This document shows positions 19,661-31,133 of a DNA stretch of 64,000 nucleotides, piece by piece (the first letter of the stretch is position 1; every line of letters starts with the position of its first letter). The notes under the pieces were generated by a model, which did not search any database, had not been told where the DNA came from, and saw nothing but the letters and a program-made list of their open reading frames with translations. Position numbers and translations under genes: made by a program. The stretch is from Stramonita haemastoma (Eukaryota; Mollusca; Gastropoda; Neogastropoda; Muricidae), in contig CM060335.1 of NCBI GenBank assembly GCA_030674155.1, positions 39,539,902 through 39,603,901 of the forward strand, read 5' to 3'.

Positions 19661-20399
19661 CATGAAGATTTCATCACTGAGACTTCATCATCACCAAAAT
19701 ATCTCCACAGCACTTTTAACATCACTATAATACATATACCTCAGTGCCATGATTTCTGGCCTTTATCATCCCAAAGGACTTCAATATCAGCACTTTACCT
19801 TTGCTCCTTCTTCATTTTTGCCACAAGAAGAAAAGAACAAAAATCATCCCCCCTGCCCCAAAACAGCAAAAGAATACATAGAAAAAATATATGGGAGGTC
19901 TCACAAAAAGAAAAATAACCCCCCTTCCAAAAACAAACAAAAAGTGATCAAAACATCCCCCCCCCCCCCTCCCCATGGCCTCTCGAAATGAAGTTGAATA
20001 CCTCTGAGGAAAAAAAAAATGAATGTTTGCCTGTGTGTATGTATTTTATCTTGATTTTTTTGTTAAGATCATAAATCAAATGCCCTTTGAAAATATAGGC
20101 TGGTCTCACAATGGCGTTTGATTTGAGTAAATTTGATGATTGTTTTGCTGGTAAATCTGTGGACTTAATCATCTGCTCTTGATAGATTTTATCTGTCAGT
20201 AGCTGTAACAAAGCTGCAACTGAAACAAATTTGATGAAAACTGAGGGATTATGGGGGATGAAATGGGAAAAATGATGTACAAGATGAGTTGCAACATTTT
20301 TAGTATGTAAGAAATGTATGTGGGTTCACACACATGCACATGAAATGACTTTTTAGATTTTTTTGGTTTGTTTTTGTTTATATGGTTTCTTTATGTGTT
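19661..20399 (+). other. Spacer, single-copy 52-bp unit and C-rich block
   Basis: Contains one copy of the 52-bp unit (19725-19775), the C-rich block (19840-19975) and a spacer homologous to 10090-10540. No gene. Confidence 0.55.
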
Positions 20400-20560
20400 T
20401 TATCTGTGCATTTGCACAGGGGACCTTGGTTTATAGGCTCATCCGGACTTTCGGTGGGAGTGGAGAGGGCACTAATGTTAACTACAGAGGAAAAAGCCTC
20501 TTGAATGAGATTCAACCCAGGTCAGCAGGTTATCCCATCCATCGGATTGTGTTTTCAGTT
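20400..20560 (-). mobile_element. SINEb-related element (variant head), copy 2, truncated
   Basis: The head and mid-body match 11205-11345, but the 3' part is missing. Flanking spacer jumps from the equivalent of about 10530 straight into the body, so this unit has a deletion of about 0.67 kb relative to unit 1, or unit 1 has the insertion. Confidence 0.55.
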
Positions 20561-20689
20561 TGAGGTAAAGGGTTACTTGGGAGAAGGGCTTAGGATGCAC
20601 ATTTGCATTAGTAATTTAAAGAACATTATAGTAAAATTTCATAAGGTAATTTTTTAGGCCTTATCTTTTTCCTTTTTTGATAGATTAAA

Positions 20690-20800
20690 AAAAGTCAGTC
20701 TTGGAACCTTTTTTTTGGCGATGGGATAAAAAGCAAAAAGTCTTGGAACCTGTTTTTGGCATTTCGGTAAAAAGCACAAAAAAAGTCTTTGAACTACCCT
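20690..20800 (+). repeat. I41 array, copy 2 (2-3 units)
   Basis: TTGGAACCTTTTTTTTGGCG, TTGGAACCTGTTTTTGGC and a third degenerate unit. Contracted compared with 11500-11835. Confidence 0.75.
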
Positions 20801-21169
20801 CTGCTTTTGGCAGGAACAGCAATTTGTGATTAAAAAAAAAAAAGTAAATACCATGGTGTCTATGTGCCATTGTGTCCACCTGCATTTATTCATGCATGCA
20901 TACAAACTGACAGGGCCAGTCCTAACTACTAACCTTAACCCTAACCTGACACTGTTTACACTTACCCTGACCCCTACCCTGCATGTAAACACACTGGCAG
21001 ATGGATGCAATGGTACATGGACACAATGGTCACTTCTCTGTCCAGACTCCTGAAACCAGTAAAGAGGTATTGGGAGGGGTGAAGTTTGAGAAAAGTGACT
21101 ATTTAGGAGAAAGGGGTAGGATATTTATTCAGGTATATGCAAATGAGGGAAAGAGGTGTTCCTGTGTGT
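20801..21169 (+). other. Conserved spacer preceding (TG)n
   Basis: Nearly identical to 11836-12206, including the ACCTTAACCCTAACCTGACA segment. No gene. Confidence 0.6.
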
Positions 21170-21170
21170 G

Positions 21171-21209
<39 letters not shown>
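21170..21209 (+). repeat. (TG)n microsatellite
   Basis: About 18 TG dinucleotides after a TGTTG interruption. Confidence 0.95.
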
Positions 21210-21345
21210 CCTAATGGCACATAGTGGCCTATTCTGAAAGTCATACCAGTTTTTACATTTGTGATCACACATAGGACCTCAGTTTCTAGACTCATCCAAA
21301 GGACTTTTGGGGGAGTGGAGTTTAGTACTGGGCTTTGCTACTGTA
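21210..21345 (-). mobile_element. SINE body fragment abutting (TG)n, copy 1
   Basis: The minus strand reads CCCCCAAAAGTCCTTTGGAT, GAGTCTAGAAACTGAGG and GGCCACTATGTGCCATTAGG, which is a SINEb-like body without a tRNA head. Its 3' side runs into the dinucleotide tract, which may be the expanded tail. Confidence 0.5.
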
Positions 21346-21631
21346 CAGTGTTTTAAAATTGTATATTTTTTGGTAAATATTCATTATTGTTGAAATATCC
21401 TTTTAAAATTTTTTAATCACAGGTTAGACTGGAGATTTGTAATTTGTATAAGCAGCATCGAGGTTGTAGTACTTGTTTGTATGACTTTGTAGTGTAGCCT
21501 TACAATTACAGTCACTTGTGTGTATGATGTTTTAAGTGGAAAAGCAGTTACCTTGGTAGCTAGTGCTTTTTTGTCATTTTGTTCAGACTGACTTTCTGAT
21601 TTAAAGCTTTTGTGCTATTTTTGAGTAAAAC
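21346..21631 (+). other. Spacer ahead of P1
   Basis: Differs from the leader of other P1 arrays (no GTTTATTTAGGTGACA block). Homologous instead to 42060-42379, through GTTAGACTGGA(G/T)ATTTGTA and TTGAGTAAAACTG. No gene. Confidence 0.5.
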
Positions 21632-22275
21632 TGGTTGGCGGCCCCAGAAAAAATAACAAAAAAATAATGTGGGGAAAAGAAAAGGTGGTTGGGGGACCCA
21701 GAAAAAAGAAAATAATGTGGGGAAAAGAAAAGGTGGTTGGAGGCCCCAAAAAAAGAATGTGGGGAAAAGAAAAGGTGGTTGGAGGCCCCAGAAATAAAGA
21801 AAAAAAATAATATAGGGAAAAGAAAGGTGGTTGGAGGCCCCAGAAAAAACAAAATATGGGGAAAAGAAAAGGTGGTTGGAGGCCCCAGAGAAAAAAAAAG
21901 AAAAAAATATGGGGAAAAGAAAAGGTGGTTGGAGGCCCCAGACAAAAAGAAAAGAAGAAAATATGGGGAAAAGAAAAGGTGGTTGGAGGCCCCAGAAAAA
22001 AAAAGAATGTGGGGAAAAGAAAAGGTGGTTGGAGGCCCTAGAAAAAAAGAAAAAAAATAATGTGGGGAAAAGAAAAGGTGGTTGGAGGCCCCAGAAAAAA
22101 AAATGGGGAAAAGAAAAGGTGGTTGGAGGCCCCAGAAAAAAAAATGGGGAAAAGAAAAGGTGGTTGGAGGCCCCAGAAAAAAAAAAAAGAATGTGGGGAA
22201 AAGAAAAGGTGGTTGGAGGCCCCAGAAAAAAAAAAAAAAAATGGGGAAAAGAAAAGGTGGTTGGAGGCCCCACCA
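21632..22275 (+). repeat. P1 purine-rich array, copy 3
   Basis: About 14 units, the first joined abruptly to non-array spacer (CTGGTTGGCGGCCCCAG). Most cores are GGTGGTTGGAGGCCCC. Confidence 0.9.
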
Positions 22276-22447
22276 AAAGAAAAAAAAAGAAGTACATTTG
22301 AGTGTGTGTGTGTGGGGAAGTCACGATTATCACATTTTATTTCAAAGTCTGAGATAACGACTTCAATCATAAAATCTGTTCAACTGTCCTTTGAAAACAC
22401 AACATGGTCTTGATATAGCAGTATTCTCTGTGTTGCTGGATGATAAT

Positions 22448-23415
22448 GTGTGTATTGATGTATCCCTGACAGATGTTACATCCACTGGGAGATTTAAAAG
22501 ATAAACAAGTGGAGTAAATAATGTGTGTATTGATGTATCCCTGATAGACGTTACATCCAGTGGGAGATTTAGAAGATATACAAGTGGAGTAAATAATGTG
22601 TGTGTTGATGTATCCCTGATAGATGTTACATCCATTGGGAGATTTAGAAGATGTACAAGTGGAGTAAATAATGTGTGTATTGATGTATCCCTGATAGATG
22701 TTGCATCCAATGGGAGATTTAGAAGATATACAAGTGGAGTAAATAATGTGTGTATTGATGTATCCCTGATAGATGTTGCATCCAATGGGAGATTTAGAAG
22801 ATGTACAAGTGGAGTAAATAATGTGTGTATTGATGTATCCCTGACAGATGTTACATCCACTGGGAGATTTAGAAGATATACAAGTGGAGTAAATAATGTG
22901 TGTATTGATGTATCCCTGATAGACGTTACATCCAGTGGGAGATTTAGAAGATATACAAGTGGAGTAAATAATGTGTGTGTTGATGTATCCCTGATAGATG
23001 TTACATCCATTGGGAGATTTAGAAGATGTACAAGTGGAGTAAATAATGTGTGTATTGATGTATCCCTGATAGATGTTGCATCCAATGGGAGATTTAGAAG
23101 ATATACAAGTGGAGTAAATAATGTGTGTATTGATGTATCCCTGATAGATGTTGCATCCAGTGGGAGATTTAGATGTACAAGTGGAGTAAATAATGTGTGT
23201 ATTGATGTATCCCTGATAGATGTTACATCCACTGGGAGATTAAGATGTACAAGTGGAGTAAATAATGTGTGTATTGATGTATCCCTGATAGATGTCGCAT
23301 CCACTGGGAGATTTAGAAGATGTACAAGTGGAATAAATAAGGTGTGTATTGATGTGTCCCTGATAGATGTTGCATCCACTGGGAGATTTAAAAGATATAC
23401 AAGTGGAGTAAATGG
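22448..23415 (+). repeat. S75 satellite, copy 3 (13 units, with 5-unit higher-order repeat)
   Basis: The largest S75 array. Units 2-4 (22523-22747) recur as units 7-9 (22898-23122), sharing GTGTGTTGATG, ATCCATTGGGAG, GTTGCATCCAATGGG and a rare GATAGACGTTACATCC. This gives a 375-bp higher-order period of five monomers. Units 10-11 carry small deletions. Both strands hold long open frames (about 300-355 codons) that follow from the 75-bp period. Confidence 0.92.
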
Positions 23416-24012
23416 ATAAAATGTGCACATATGTGATGGATTGCAGAAAATGATGTGAATATGAATATTGTAAATTGCAAAATGTATTGTGGAGTAGCAG
23501 ATGTTTGTGTGTACATGGAATGTGTTTCTTTTTTGTTTTTGTTTTATTTTGTTCCATTTTTACTGAGGAAGGGGTAGATAATGATTTTTTTCATACCATG
23601 AACTTGTTTAAAAAAAATCTTGTAATTTAAAACAACCCTTGTTTTTGAAAGCCTGGACTGGATATATGTAATTTGTGATAGCAGCGCCAAAGTTTTAGTA
23701 TTTGCATTATTTTGTACTGTTACTTTAAAATGACCTTTACTTGTATGTATGATGTTTTTAGTGGAAAGGCAGTGACCTAAGTAGCAGGTGCTTTATTAGG
23801 CATTTTGATCAGACTGAATTTTTGTGTTTTGTATTTTTATTTTGACTCCTGTTACTTGGTACATCACTTTGTTTGATAGTTTTTCTTATTGCTTTTTGAA
23901 TGAGTGTGTATGTAGGTGACAGAAATTTGAATGTGAGAAACTGAAACTAGAAAGGAAAGTAGGAAAAGAGGAGATTGGAGGACCCACCAAAAAGCAAACA
24001 AAACAAAAGAAC
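23416..24012 (+). other. Conserved inter-array spacer S75 to P2
   Basis: Homologous to 2969-3559, with the same landmarks and P2 leader. No gene. Confidence 0.6.
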
Positions 24013-24205
24013 AGGGAAAAGAAAAGGTGGTTGGAGGCCCTACACATAAAAAGAAGAGAAAAAAAAGCAAAAAAAAAAAATTGGGGAAAAGAAAAGGTGG
24101 TTGGAGGCCCCACACATAAAAAGAAAAAGATTAAAAAAAAAAAAGCCACAACAAAAAAAAGAGAAAAAGAATATATAGGAAAAATACAAGGTTTGAGGCC
24201 CAAAC
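24013..24205 (+). repeat. P2 purine-rich array, copy 3
   Basis: Two GGTGGTTGGAGGCCC units with ACACATAAAAAG, plus a decayed third (AGGTTTGAGGCCCAAAC). Confidence 0.8.
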
Positions 24206-24423
24206 AAAAAAGTGTCAAGTTCAGTGTGTTTCAGTTGCCATTGTACATTTTGTATTGAGTTTGAAATTCATATTTCAGATGATAAGTATGGTCACTTGTC
24301 CATTGAAAAAAAAAATCAGTGTTTTGCGATAGCTGTGTAGTTGACATTTCTGGCTAAGAATCTGTGTATTGATCTATTACTGACAGATTTTACGTCAGCT
24401 GAGAAATTCAGGTCTTTATTGCT

Positions 24424-25115
24424 GTGAGGACTTATTTGCTGCAAGGATTTCTTCATCATTGCAAGGACTCGTTCATCACTGCAGCTTTGTTAATTGCTGC
24501 AAGGACTTCTATGTTGCTGCAAGAGCTTTTCATCTCTGCAAGGACTCGTTTGTCACTGCAAGAGTTTTTTATCTCTGCAAGGACTTGTTCATTGCACAAG
24601 GACTTGTTCATGTCTGCAGGAACTTGTTCATGTCTGCAAGGACTTGTTCATGTCTGCAGGGACTTGTTCATGTCTGCAAGGACTTCTTCATCTCTGCAAG
24701 GACTTCCTCATTGCCACAAGGACTTCCTCATTGCCACAAGGACTTCCTCATTGCCACAAGGACTTCTTCATTGCCACAAGGACTTCTTCATTGCCACAAG
24801 GACTTCTTCATTGCCACAAGGACTTCCTCATTGCCACAAGGATGTCTTCATCTCTGCAAGGACTTCCTCATTGCCACAAGGACTTCCTCATTGCCACAAG
24901 GACTTCCTCATTGCCACAAGGACTTCCTCATTGCCACAAGGATTTCCTCATTGCCACAAGGATGTCTTCATCTCTTCAAGGACTTCTTCATCTCTGCAAG
25001 GACTTCGTCATCTCTTCAAGGACTTCGTCATCTCTTCGAGGACTTCTTCATTGCTATGAGGACTTCTTCAACATCAGCAGGTCTGGAAAAGTGGACTTTA
25101 ACCGCTCCCTGCAAG
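24424..25115 (+). repeat. C array (20-bp unit), copy 3
   Basis: About 33 units. A central block of perfect-register units (24700-24965) alternates CTTCCTCATTGCCACAAGGA and CTTCTTCATTGCCACAAGGA. GTTCATGTCTGCAAGGACTT variants lie at 24600-24680. Confidence 0.9.
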
Positions 25116-25215
25116 GTAGGGTTCTACCATCTTCATTTTTAATACAGTTTAAACAGTACTGGATCTGATACCACTCTGAAGTACATTGATAACACTGCTC
25201 TTGGAGGTTAACAAA
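25098..25215 (+). pseudogene. Reverse-transcriptase relic following C, copy 3, catalytic pair changed
   Basis: CSLQGRVLPSSF, then KYIDNTALGG, near 25178-25207. The second aspartate of the DD pair is replaced by asparagine, which would inactivate a real RT. It is already a relic. Confidence 0.55.
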
Positions 25216-25307
25216 ATCGATGTTGTGTATATTCTGAAGTTGAACTTTCTATATATAGAATTGTAAAAAATAGTGTTCCATATAGATAGAAATGTACTGA
25301 ATTATAT

Positions 25308-25480
25308 TGTAAAAATATGTAGGGAGATAGTAGACTGCAAGTCAGGATATATTAATGTTAATACTGTACAGTGTTCTGTGATGATTTATTTCTATGTAGG
25401 GAGATAGTAGACTGCATGAAGTCAGGATATATTAATGTTAATACTGTACAGTGTTCTGTGATGATTTATTTCTATTTCTT
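25308..25480 (+). repeat. M80 module, 2 tandem copies
   Basis: The first unit has lost GCATGAA-type bases (CTGCAAGTCAGG). The second is complete. Confidence 0.8.
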
Positions 25481-25583
25481 CGTGATGCCATTTCATTCAT
25501 CTCTTTTTGATTGCCTTGCTTAGAAGCTGCTCCTGTTGTTGTTTTTTTGAGAAAATGATATATTCTTGTTTTTTTGTGTGCAG

Positions 25584-26213
25584 AATCTCATCATCACAAG
25601 AACTTTTATTATCTCTAGGACTTCAGTCATCATCATTGCCTGAACTACATCATCCTCTGGACTTCATCATCACCAGGACTTCATCAACACCAGCACTTCA
25701 TCAACACCAGGACTTCATCAACACCAGGACTTCATCAACACCAGGACTTCATCAACACCAGGACTACATCAACACCAGGACTTCATCAACACTTCATCAA
25801 CACCAGGACTTCATCAACACTTCATGACTTCATCATCACCAGGACTTCATCAACACCAGTATTCTTCAACACCAGGAATTCATCAACACCAGGAATTCAT
25901 CATAAACATCATCACCAGGACATCAACACCAGAATTACATCAACACCAGGACTTCATCATCAACACCAGGACTTCATCATCAACACCTGGACTTCAACAC
26001 CAGGACTTCATCATCACCAGGACTTCATCAACACTTCATCAACACCAGGTCTTCATCAACACCAGCACTTCATCAACATCAGCACTTCATCAACACCAGG
26101 ACTTCATCAATACTCCATCAACACCAGGACTTCATCAACACCAGGACTTTATCAACACCAGCACTTCATCAACACCAGGACTTCAGAAGTCAACTTTACT
26201 TGTTCCCTTCAAG
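25584..26213 (+). repeat. D array (17-bp unit), copy 3
   Basis: About 34 units after TTTTTTTGTGTGCAG. It includes irregular truncated units (AACACTTCATCAACACC) and variants such as AGGAATTCATC and AGCACTTCATC, which suggest unequal exchange within the array. Confidence 0.9.
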
Positions 26214-26335
26214 GCATGGTTCTGTCCCCCATTCTATTCATTTTTTATGTAAATGTTAAGTCTGTATTGGATCTGCTAGCGCTGTGTGCTAAAGTTCTGT
26301 GATGATACTGCTCTGGGAAATTTAAAGTATGTATA
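26190..26335 (+). pseudogene. Reverse-transcriptase relic following D, copy 3
   Basis: The SLQGMVLSPILFIFY frame (near 26205-26250) is followed by NVKSVLDLLALCAKVL and, one base out, KFCDDTALGN. Confidence 0.6.
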
Positions 26336-26645
26336 TTCTAAAGTTGGGGTTTTTTTGGGGTGGGTGGGGGTGGTGGTGTTAAAATGTAGAGATTAAAATT
26401 GTAAAAATTATGTCGCCAGATAGTGAATAGAGTGAAGGTCATGATTGATTAGTGAAGTTTTGTACTGTTTTCTGGGATGATTTCTTTCTTGATATTTTAA
26501 AACTGTTTTTTTTAATAGTATGTTCATCACCTACACAGATTTGTCTTTTTTCTTGATGTCATTTTATGCATACCTTTTTAATTGCCTCACTGATAAGCTG
26601 CTCCAATTGTCTCTTTTGAAATAATAATATTTGCTTATTTGACAG
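26336..26645 (+). other. Spacer D to E1
   Basis: Homologous to 6986-7299. Ends TTTGCTTATTTGACAG at 26645. No gene. Confidence 0.6.
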
Positions 26646-26945
26646 AATCTCATCATTGCAAGAACTTTTATCATCACCAGGACTTCAGTCTTCATCATCA
26701 CCAGGACTTCAGTCTTCATCATCACCAGGACTTCAGTCTTCATCATCACCAGGACTTCAGTCTTCATCATCACCATGACTTCAGTCTTCATCATCACCAG
26801 AACTTCAGTCTTCATCATCACCAGGATTTCAGTCTTCAGTGTTTTATGCAGCACTCATGGTTCTGTTGTAAAACCAGCCCACAGTTGCTGATCTACATGC
26901 TTCTTCAAAGCAGAATGCTCCTGTCTGAATGATTGAACATCATTG
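26646..26945 (+). repeat. E1 array (24-bp unit), copy 2
   Basis: About seven 24-bp units followed by the E1 tail (CAGTGTTTTATGCAGCACTC), not the RT-like E2 tail. It leads directly into a P1 cassette (short-unit architecture). Confidence 0.88.
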
Positions 26946-27204
26946 TGAGTGGATATTTTGTTGTATATTTTTTGTAAGCCTGCTGTTTGGTACAGGACAA
27001 TAATAATGTAGGGAGTTTCTATAGTGCTGAATATCGTATACTATAAGCATTTACATACAGATAATTTTTTATCTTGTTGAATTAAAAAAAAAAATTTTAA
27101 TACATTGTTTTGAATGTTTATCTAGGTGACATGAATATTGGATGTCAGAAAATGAAAATAGAAGAAAAAGTGGGAAAAAAAGGAGAGAATGGAAGACCCA
27201 CCAA
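26946..27204 (+). other. Spacer leading into P1
   Basis: GTTTGGTACAGGACAATAAT block and the P1 leader. Homologous to 1375-1627. No gene. Confidence 0.6.
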
Positions 27205-27950
27205 TAAGGGGGAAAAGAAAAGGTGGTTGGAGGCCCCAGAAAAAAAAAGAAAAAAAAATTATGTGGGGAAAAGAAAAGGTGGTTGGGGGCCCCAGAAAAA
27301 AAAGAAAAAAAAATTATGTGGGGAAAAGAAAAGGCGGTTGGAGGCCCCAGAAAAAAAAGAAAAAAAAATTATGTGGGGAAAAGAAAAGGCGGTTGGAGGC
27401 CCCAGAAAAAAAAAAAAAAAAAGTGGGGAAAAGAAAAGGTGGTTGGGGGCCCCAGAAAAAAAAATGTGGGGAAAAGAAAAGGTGGTTGGGGGCCCCAGAA
27501 AAAAAAATGTGGGGAAAAGAAAAGGTGGTTGGAGGCCCCAGAAAAAAAAGAAAAAAAATAATGTGGGGAAAAGAAAAGGTGGTTGGGGGCCCCAGAAAAA
27601 AAGAAAAAAAATAATGCGGGGAAAAGAAAAGGTGGTTGGAGGCCCCAGAAAAAAAAGGAAAAAAAAAATGTGGGGAAAAGAAAAGGTGATTGGAGGCCCC
27701 AGAAAAAAAAAATATGGGGAAAAGAAAAGGTGGTTAGGGGCCCCAGAAAAAAAAACATGGGGAAAAGAAAAGGTGGTTGGAGGCCCCAGAAAAAAAGAAA
27801 AGAAAATAATATGGGGAAAAGAAAAGGTGGTTGGGGGCCCCAGAAAAAAAAAATGGGGAAAAGAAAAGGTGGTTGGAGGCCCAAGAAAAAAAGAAAAGAA
27901 AAAAAATATGGGGAAAAGAAAAGGTGGTTGGAGGCCCCACCAAAAGGAAA
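27205..27950 (+). repeat. P1 purine-rich array, copy 4
   Basis: About 15 units, the longest P1 array here. Includes GGCGGTTGG (27331, 27387) and GGTGATTGG (27685) core variants. Confidence 0.9.
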
Positions 27951-27984
27951 AGAAAAGAAAAAAAAAAGAAGTACATTTGAGTGT

Positions 27985-27987
27985 GTG

Positions 27988-28026
<39 letters not shown>
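27985..28026 (+). repeat. (TG)n microsatellite downstream of P1
   Basis: About 20 TG dinucleotides, expanded from the short GAGTGTGTGTGTGTGG found after other P1 arrays. Confidence 0.95.
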
Positions 28027-28028
<2 letters not shown>

Positions 28029-28164
28029 AAGTCACCATTATTACGTTTTATTTCAAAGACTTAGATAATGACTTAAATCATAAAATCTGTTAAATTGTCC
28101 ATTTATTAAAAAAAAAAGATGGTCTTGATACAGCAGCATTCTCTGTGTTGCTGGCTGATAATGT

Positions 28165-28968
28165 GTGTATTGATGTATCCCTGATAGATGTTACATCCAG
28201 TGGGAGATTTGGAAGATATACAAGTGGAGTAAATAATGTGTGTATTGATGTATCCCTGATAAATGTTACATTCACTGGGAGATTTAGAAGATAAACAAGT
28301 GGAGTAAATAATGTGTGTATTGATGTCTCCCTGATAGATGTTACATCCAGTGGGAGATATAGAAGATATACAAGTGGAGTAAATAATGTGTGTATTGATG
28401 TATCCCTGATAAATGTTACATTCACTGGGAGATTTAGAAGATACACATGTGGAGTAAATAATGTGTGTATTGATGTATCCCTGATAGATGTTACATACAC
28501 AAGTGGAGTAAATAATGTGTGTATTGATGTATCCCTGATAGATGTTGCATCCACTGGGAGATTTAGAAGATATACAAGTGGAGTAAATAATGTGTGTATT
28601 GATGAATCCCTGATAGATGTTACATCCACTGGGAGATTTAGAAGATATACAAGTGGAATAAATAATGTGTGTATTGATTTATCCCTGATAGAAGTTACAT
28701 CCACTGCGAGATTTAGTAGATATACAAGTGGAATAAATAATGTGTGTATTGATGTATCCCTGATAGATGTTACATCCACTGCGAGATTTAGTAGATATAC
28801 AAGTGGAGTAAATAATGTGTGTATTGATGTATCCCTGATAGATGTTACATCCACTGGGAGATTTAGAAGATATACAAGTGGAGTAAATAATGTGTGTATT
28901 GATGTATCCCTGATAGATGTTAGATCCAATGGGAGATTTAGAAGATATACAAGTGGAGTAAATGGATA
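28165..28968 (+). repeat. S75 satellite, copy 4 (11 units)
   Basis: Eleven units, one shortened to about 54 bp by loss of CCACTGGGAGATTTAGAAG (28490-28515). ATAAATGTTACATTCACTGG variants at 28260 and 28410 indicate local unit copying. Confidence 0.92.
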
Positions 28969-29563
28969 AAATGTGTACATATTTGCTGAATTGCAGAAAT
29001 TGATGTGAATATATTGTTTTAAGTGCAAAATATGTTTGCAAGTAGCATATGTTCGTCTGTGTGTACATGAAGTGTGTGGGTTTTTTGTTTTTGTTTTATT
29101 TTGTTCCATTTTTACTGAGGAAGGGGGTAAATAATGATTTTTTTCAAACCATCAACTTGTTTAACCAAAAAATATTGTAGTTTAAAACAACCCTTGTTTT
29201 TGATATCTTGGACTGGATATTTGTGATTTGTGATGCAGCGCCAAAGTTTTAGTATTTGTATGATTTTGTTATGTAACTTTACAATTACCATTACTTGTGT
29301 GTATGATGCTTTTAGTGGAAAAGCAGTGACCTAAGTAGCAGGTGATTTATTAGGCATTTTGATCAGACTGAATTTTTGTGTTTTGTGTTTTTATTTTGAA
29401 TCCTGTTACTTGGTACATCACTTTGATGTTTTTTTTTTCTTGTTCCTTTTTAAATGAGTGTGTATGTAGGTGACAGAAATTTGGATGTGAGAAACTGAAG
29501 CTTGAAAGAAAAGTAGGAAAAGAGGAGATTGGACAACCCATCAAAAAACCAAACAACAAAAAA
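28969..29563 (+). other. Conserved inter-array spacer S75 to P2
   Basis: Homologous to 2969-3559. No gene. Confidence 0.6.
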
Positions 29564-29792
29564 AAGAATGGGGAAAAGAAAAGGTGGTTGGAGGCCCCAC
29601 ACATAAAAAGAAGAGAGAAAAAAACTAAAACCAAAACAAAAAAAACAAAAACAAAAACAAAAAACAGGGAAAAGAAAAGGTGGTTGGAGGCCCCACATAT
29701 AAAAAAAATATAACAATTGTTTTTTTAAAAAGAGAAAGAGAAAATATGGAAAAAATAGGAGATTTGAGGCCTCACAAAAAAGCGCCTGATTC
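29564..29792 (+). repeat. P2 purine-rich array, copy 4
   Basis: Two full GGTGGTTGGAGGCCCCACA units, with ACAAAAACAAAAAC filler between them, and one decayed unit. Confidence 0.8.
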
Positions 29793-29993
29793 ACAGTGTT
29801 TCAGTTACCATTGTACATTTTGTATTGAGTTTGAAATTCATATTTCAGATCATAAGTATGGTCACTTGTCCATTGAAAAAAAAAATCAGTGTTTTGTGAT
29901 AGCTGTGTAGTTGACGTTTCTGGTTAGGAGTCTGCGTATTGATCTATTACTGACAGATTTTACGTCAGCTGAGAAATTCAGGTCTTTATTGCT

Positions 29994-30520
29994 GTGAGGA
30001 CTTGTTTGCTGCAAGGATTTCTTCATCATTGCAAGGACTCATTCATTGCTGTAGCCTTGTTAATCGCTGCAAGGACTTCTATGTTGCTGCAGGAGTTTTT
30101 CATCTCTGCAAGGACTTGTTTATTGCACAGGGACTTGTTCATGTCTGCAGGGACTTGTTCATGTCTGCAGGGACTTGTTCATGTCTGCAAGGACTTGTTC
30201 ATGTCTGCAAGGACTTGTTCATGTCTGCAGGGACTTTTTCATTGCCACAAGAACTTGTTCATTACCACAAGGACCTCTTCATTGCCACAAGGACTTCTTC
30301 ATCTCTGCAAGGACTTCTTCATTGCCATGAGGACTTCTTCATCTGTGCAAGGACTTCTTCATCTGTGCAAGGACTTCATCATCTCTGCAAGGATTTCATC
30401 TCTGCAAGGATTTCATCTCTGCAAGGACTTCTTCATCTCTGCAAGGACTTCTTCATTGCCATGAGGACTTCCTCAACATCAGCAGGTCTGGAAAAGTGGA
30501 CTTTAATTGCTCCCTGCAAG
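29994..30520 (+). repeat. C array (20-bp unit), copy 4
   Basis: About 26 units. A run of CATGTCTGCAGGGACTTGTT variants occupies 30130-30235 and TCATCTGTGCAAGGACTTCT variants lie at 30340-30375. Ends CTGCAAG. Confidence 0.9.
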
Positions 30521-30620
30521 GTATGGTTCTACCATCTTCATTTTTAATACAGTGTAAACAGTACTGGATCTGATACCACACTGTAGTACCTGGATGACAC
30601 TGCTCTTGGAGGTTAATTAA
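30505..30620 (+). pseudogene. Reverse-transcriptase relic following C, copy 4
   Basis: CSLQGMVLP near 30510, then YLDDTALGG at 30587-30613. Decayed between the motifs. Confidence 0.55.
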
Positions 30621-30717
30621 ATTGATGTGTATATTCTGAAGAAGTTGAACTTTCTATTTATAGAAATGTAAAGAAAAGTGTCCCATATAGATAGAAATGT
30701 ACTGAATAAAATTGTAA

Positions 30718-31055
30718 AAAATATGTAGGGAGATAGTAGACAGCATGAAGTGAGGGTATATTAATGTTAATACTGTACACTGTTCTGTGATGATTTATTT
30801 CTATGTAGGGAGATAGTAGACTGCATGAAGTCAGGACATATTAATGTTAATACTGTACAGTGTTCTGTGATGATTTATTTCTATGTAGGGAGATAGTAGA
30901 CTGCATGAAGTCAGGATATATTAATGTTAATACTGTACAATAATGTTCTGTGACGATTTATTGCTATGTAGGGAGATAGTAAAGATAGTAGACTGCATGA
31001 AGTCGGGATATGTTAATGTTAATACTGTACAATGTTCTGTGATGATTTATTTCTA
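30718..31055 (+). repeat. M80 module, about 4 tandem copies
   Basis: The highest M80 copy number in the window. The fourth unit contains a GATAGTAAAGATAGTAG micro-duplication at 30975. Confidence 0.85.
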
Positions 31056-31133
31056 TTTCTTCTTGATGCCATTTTATTCATTTCTTTTTGATTGCCATGC
31101 TTATAAGCTGCTCCTGTTTTCTTTTTTGAGATA

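Noticed and set aside
22363..23430. A 355-codon open frame on the minus strand and 298 codons on the plus strand over the same DNA
   Set aside because: Both follow from a stop-free 75-bp satellite unit (25 codons). Differences among units include many replacement changes, small out-of-frame deletions, and no start or end outside the array.
27110..28030. A 306-codon lysine-rich frame, and F/P-rich frames on the other strand
   Set aside because: Purine-rich P1 array. Homopolymer length changes shift frames between units and several frames are open at once.
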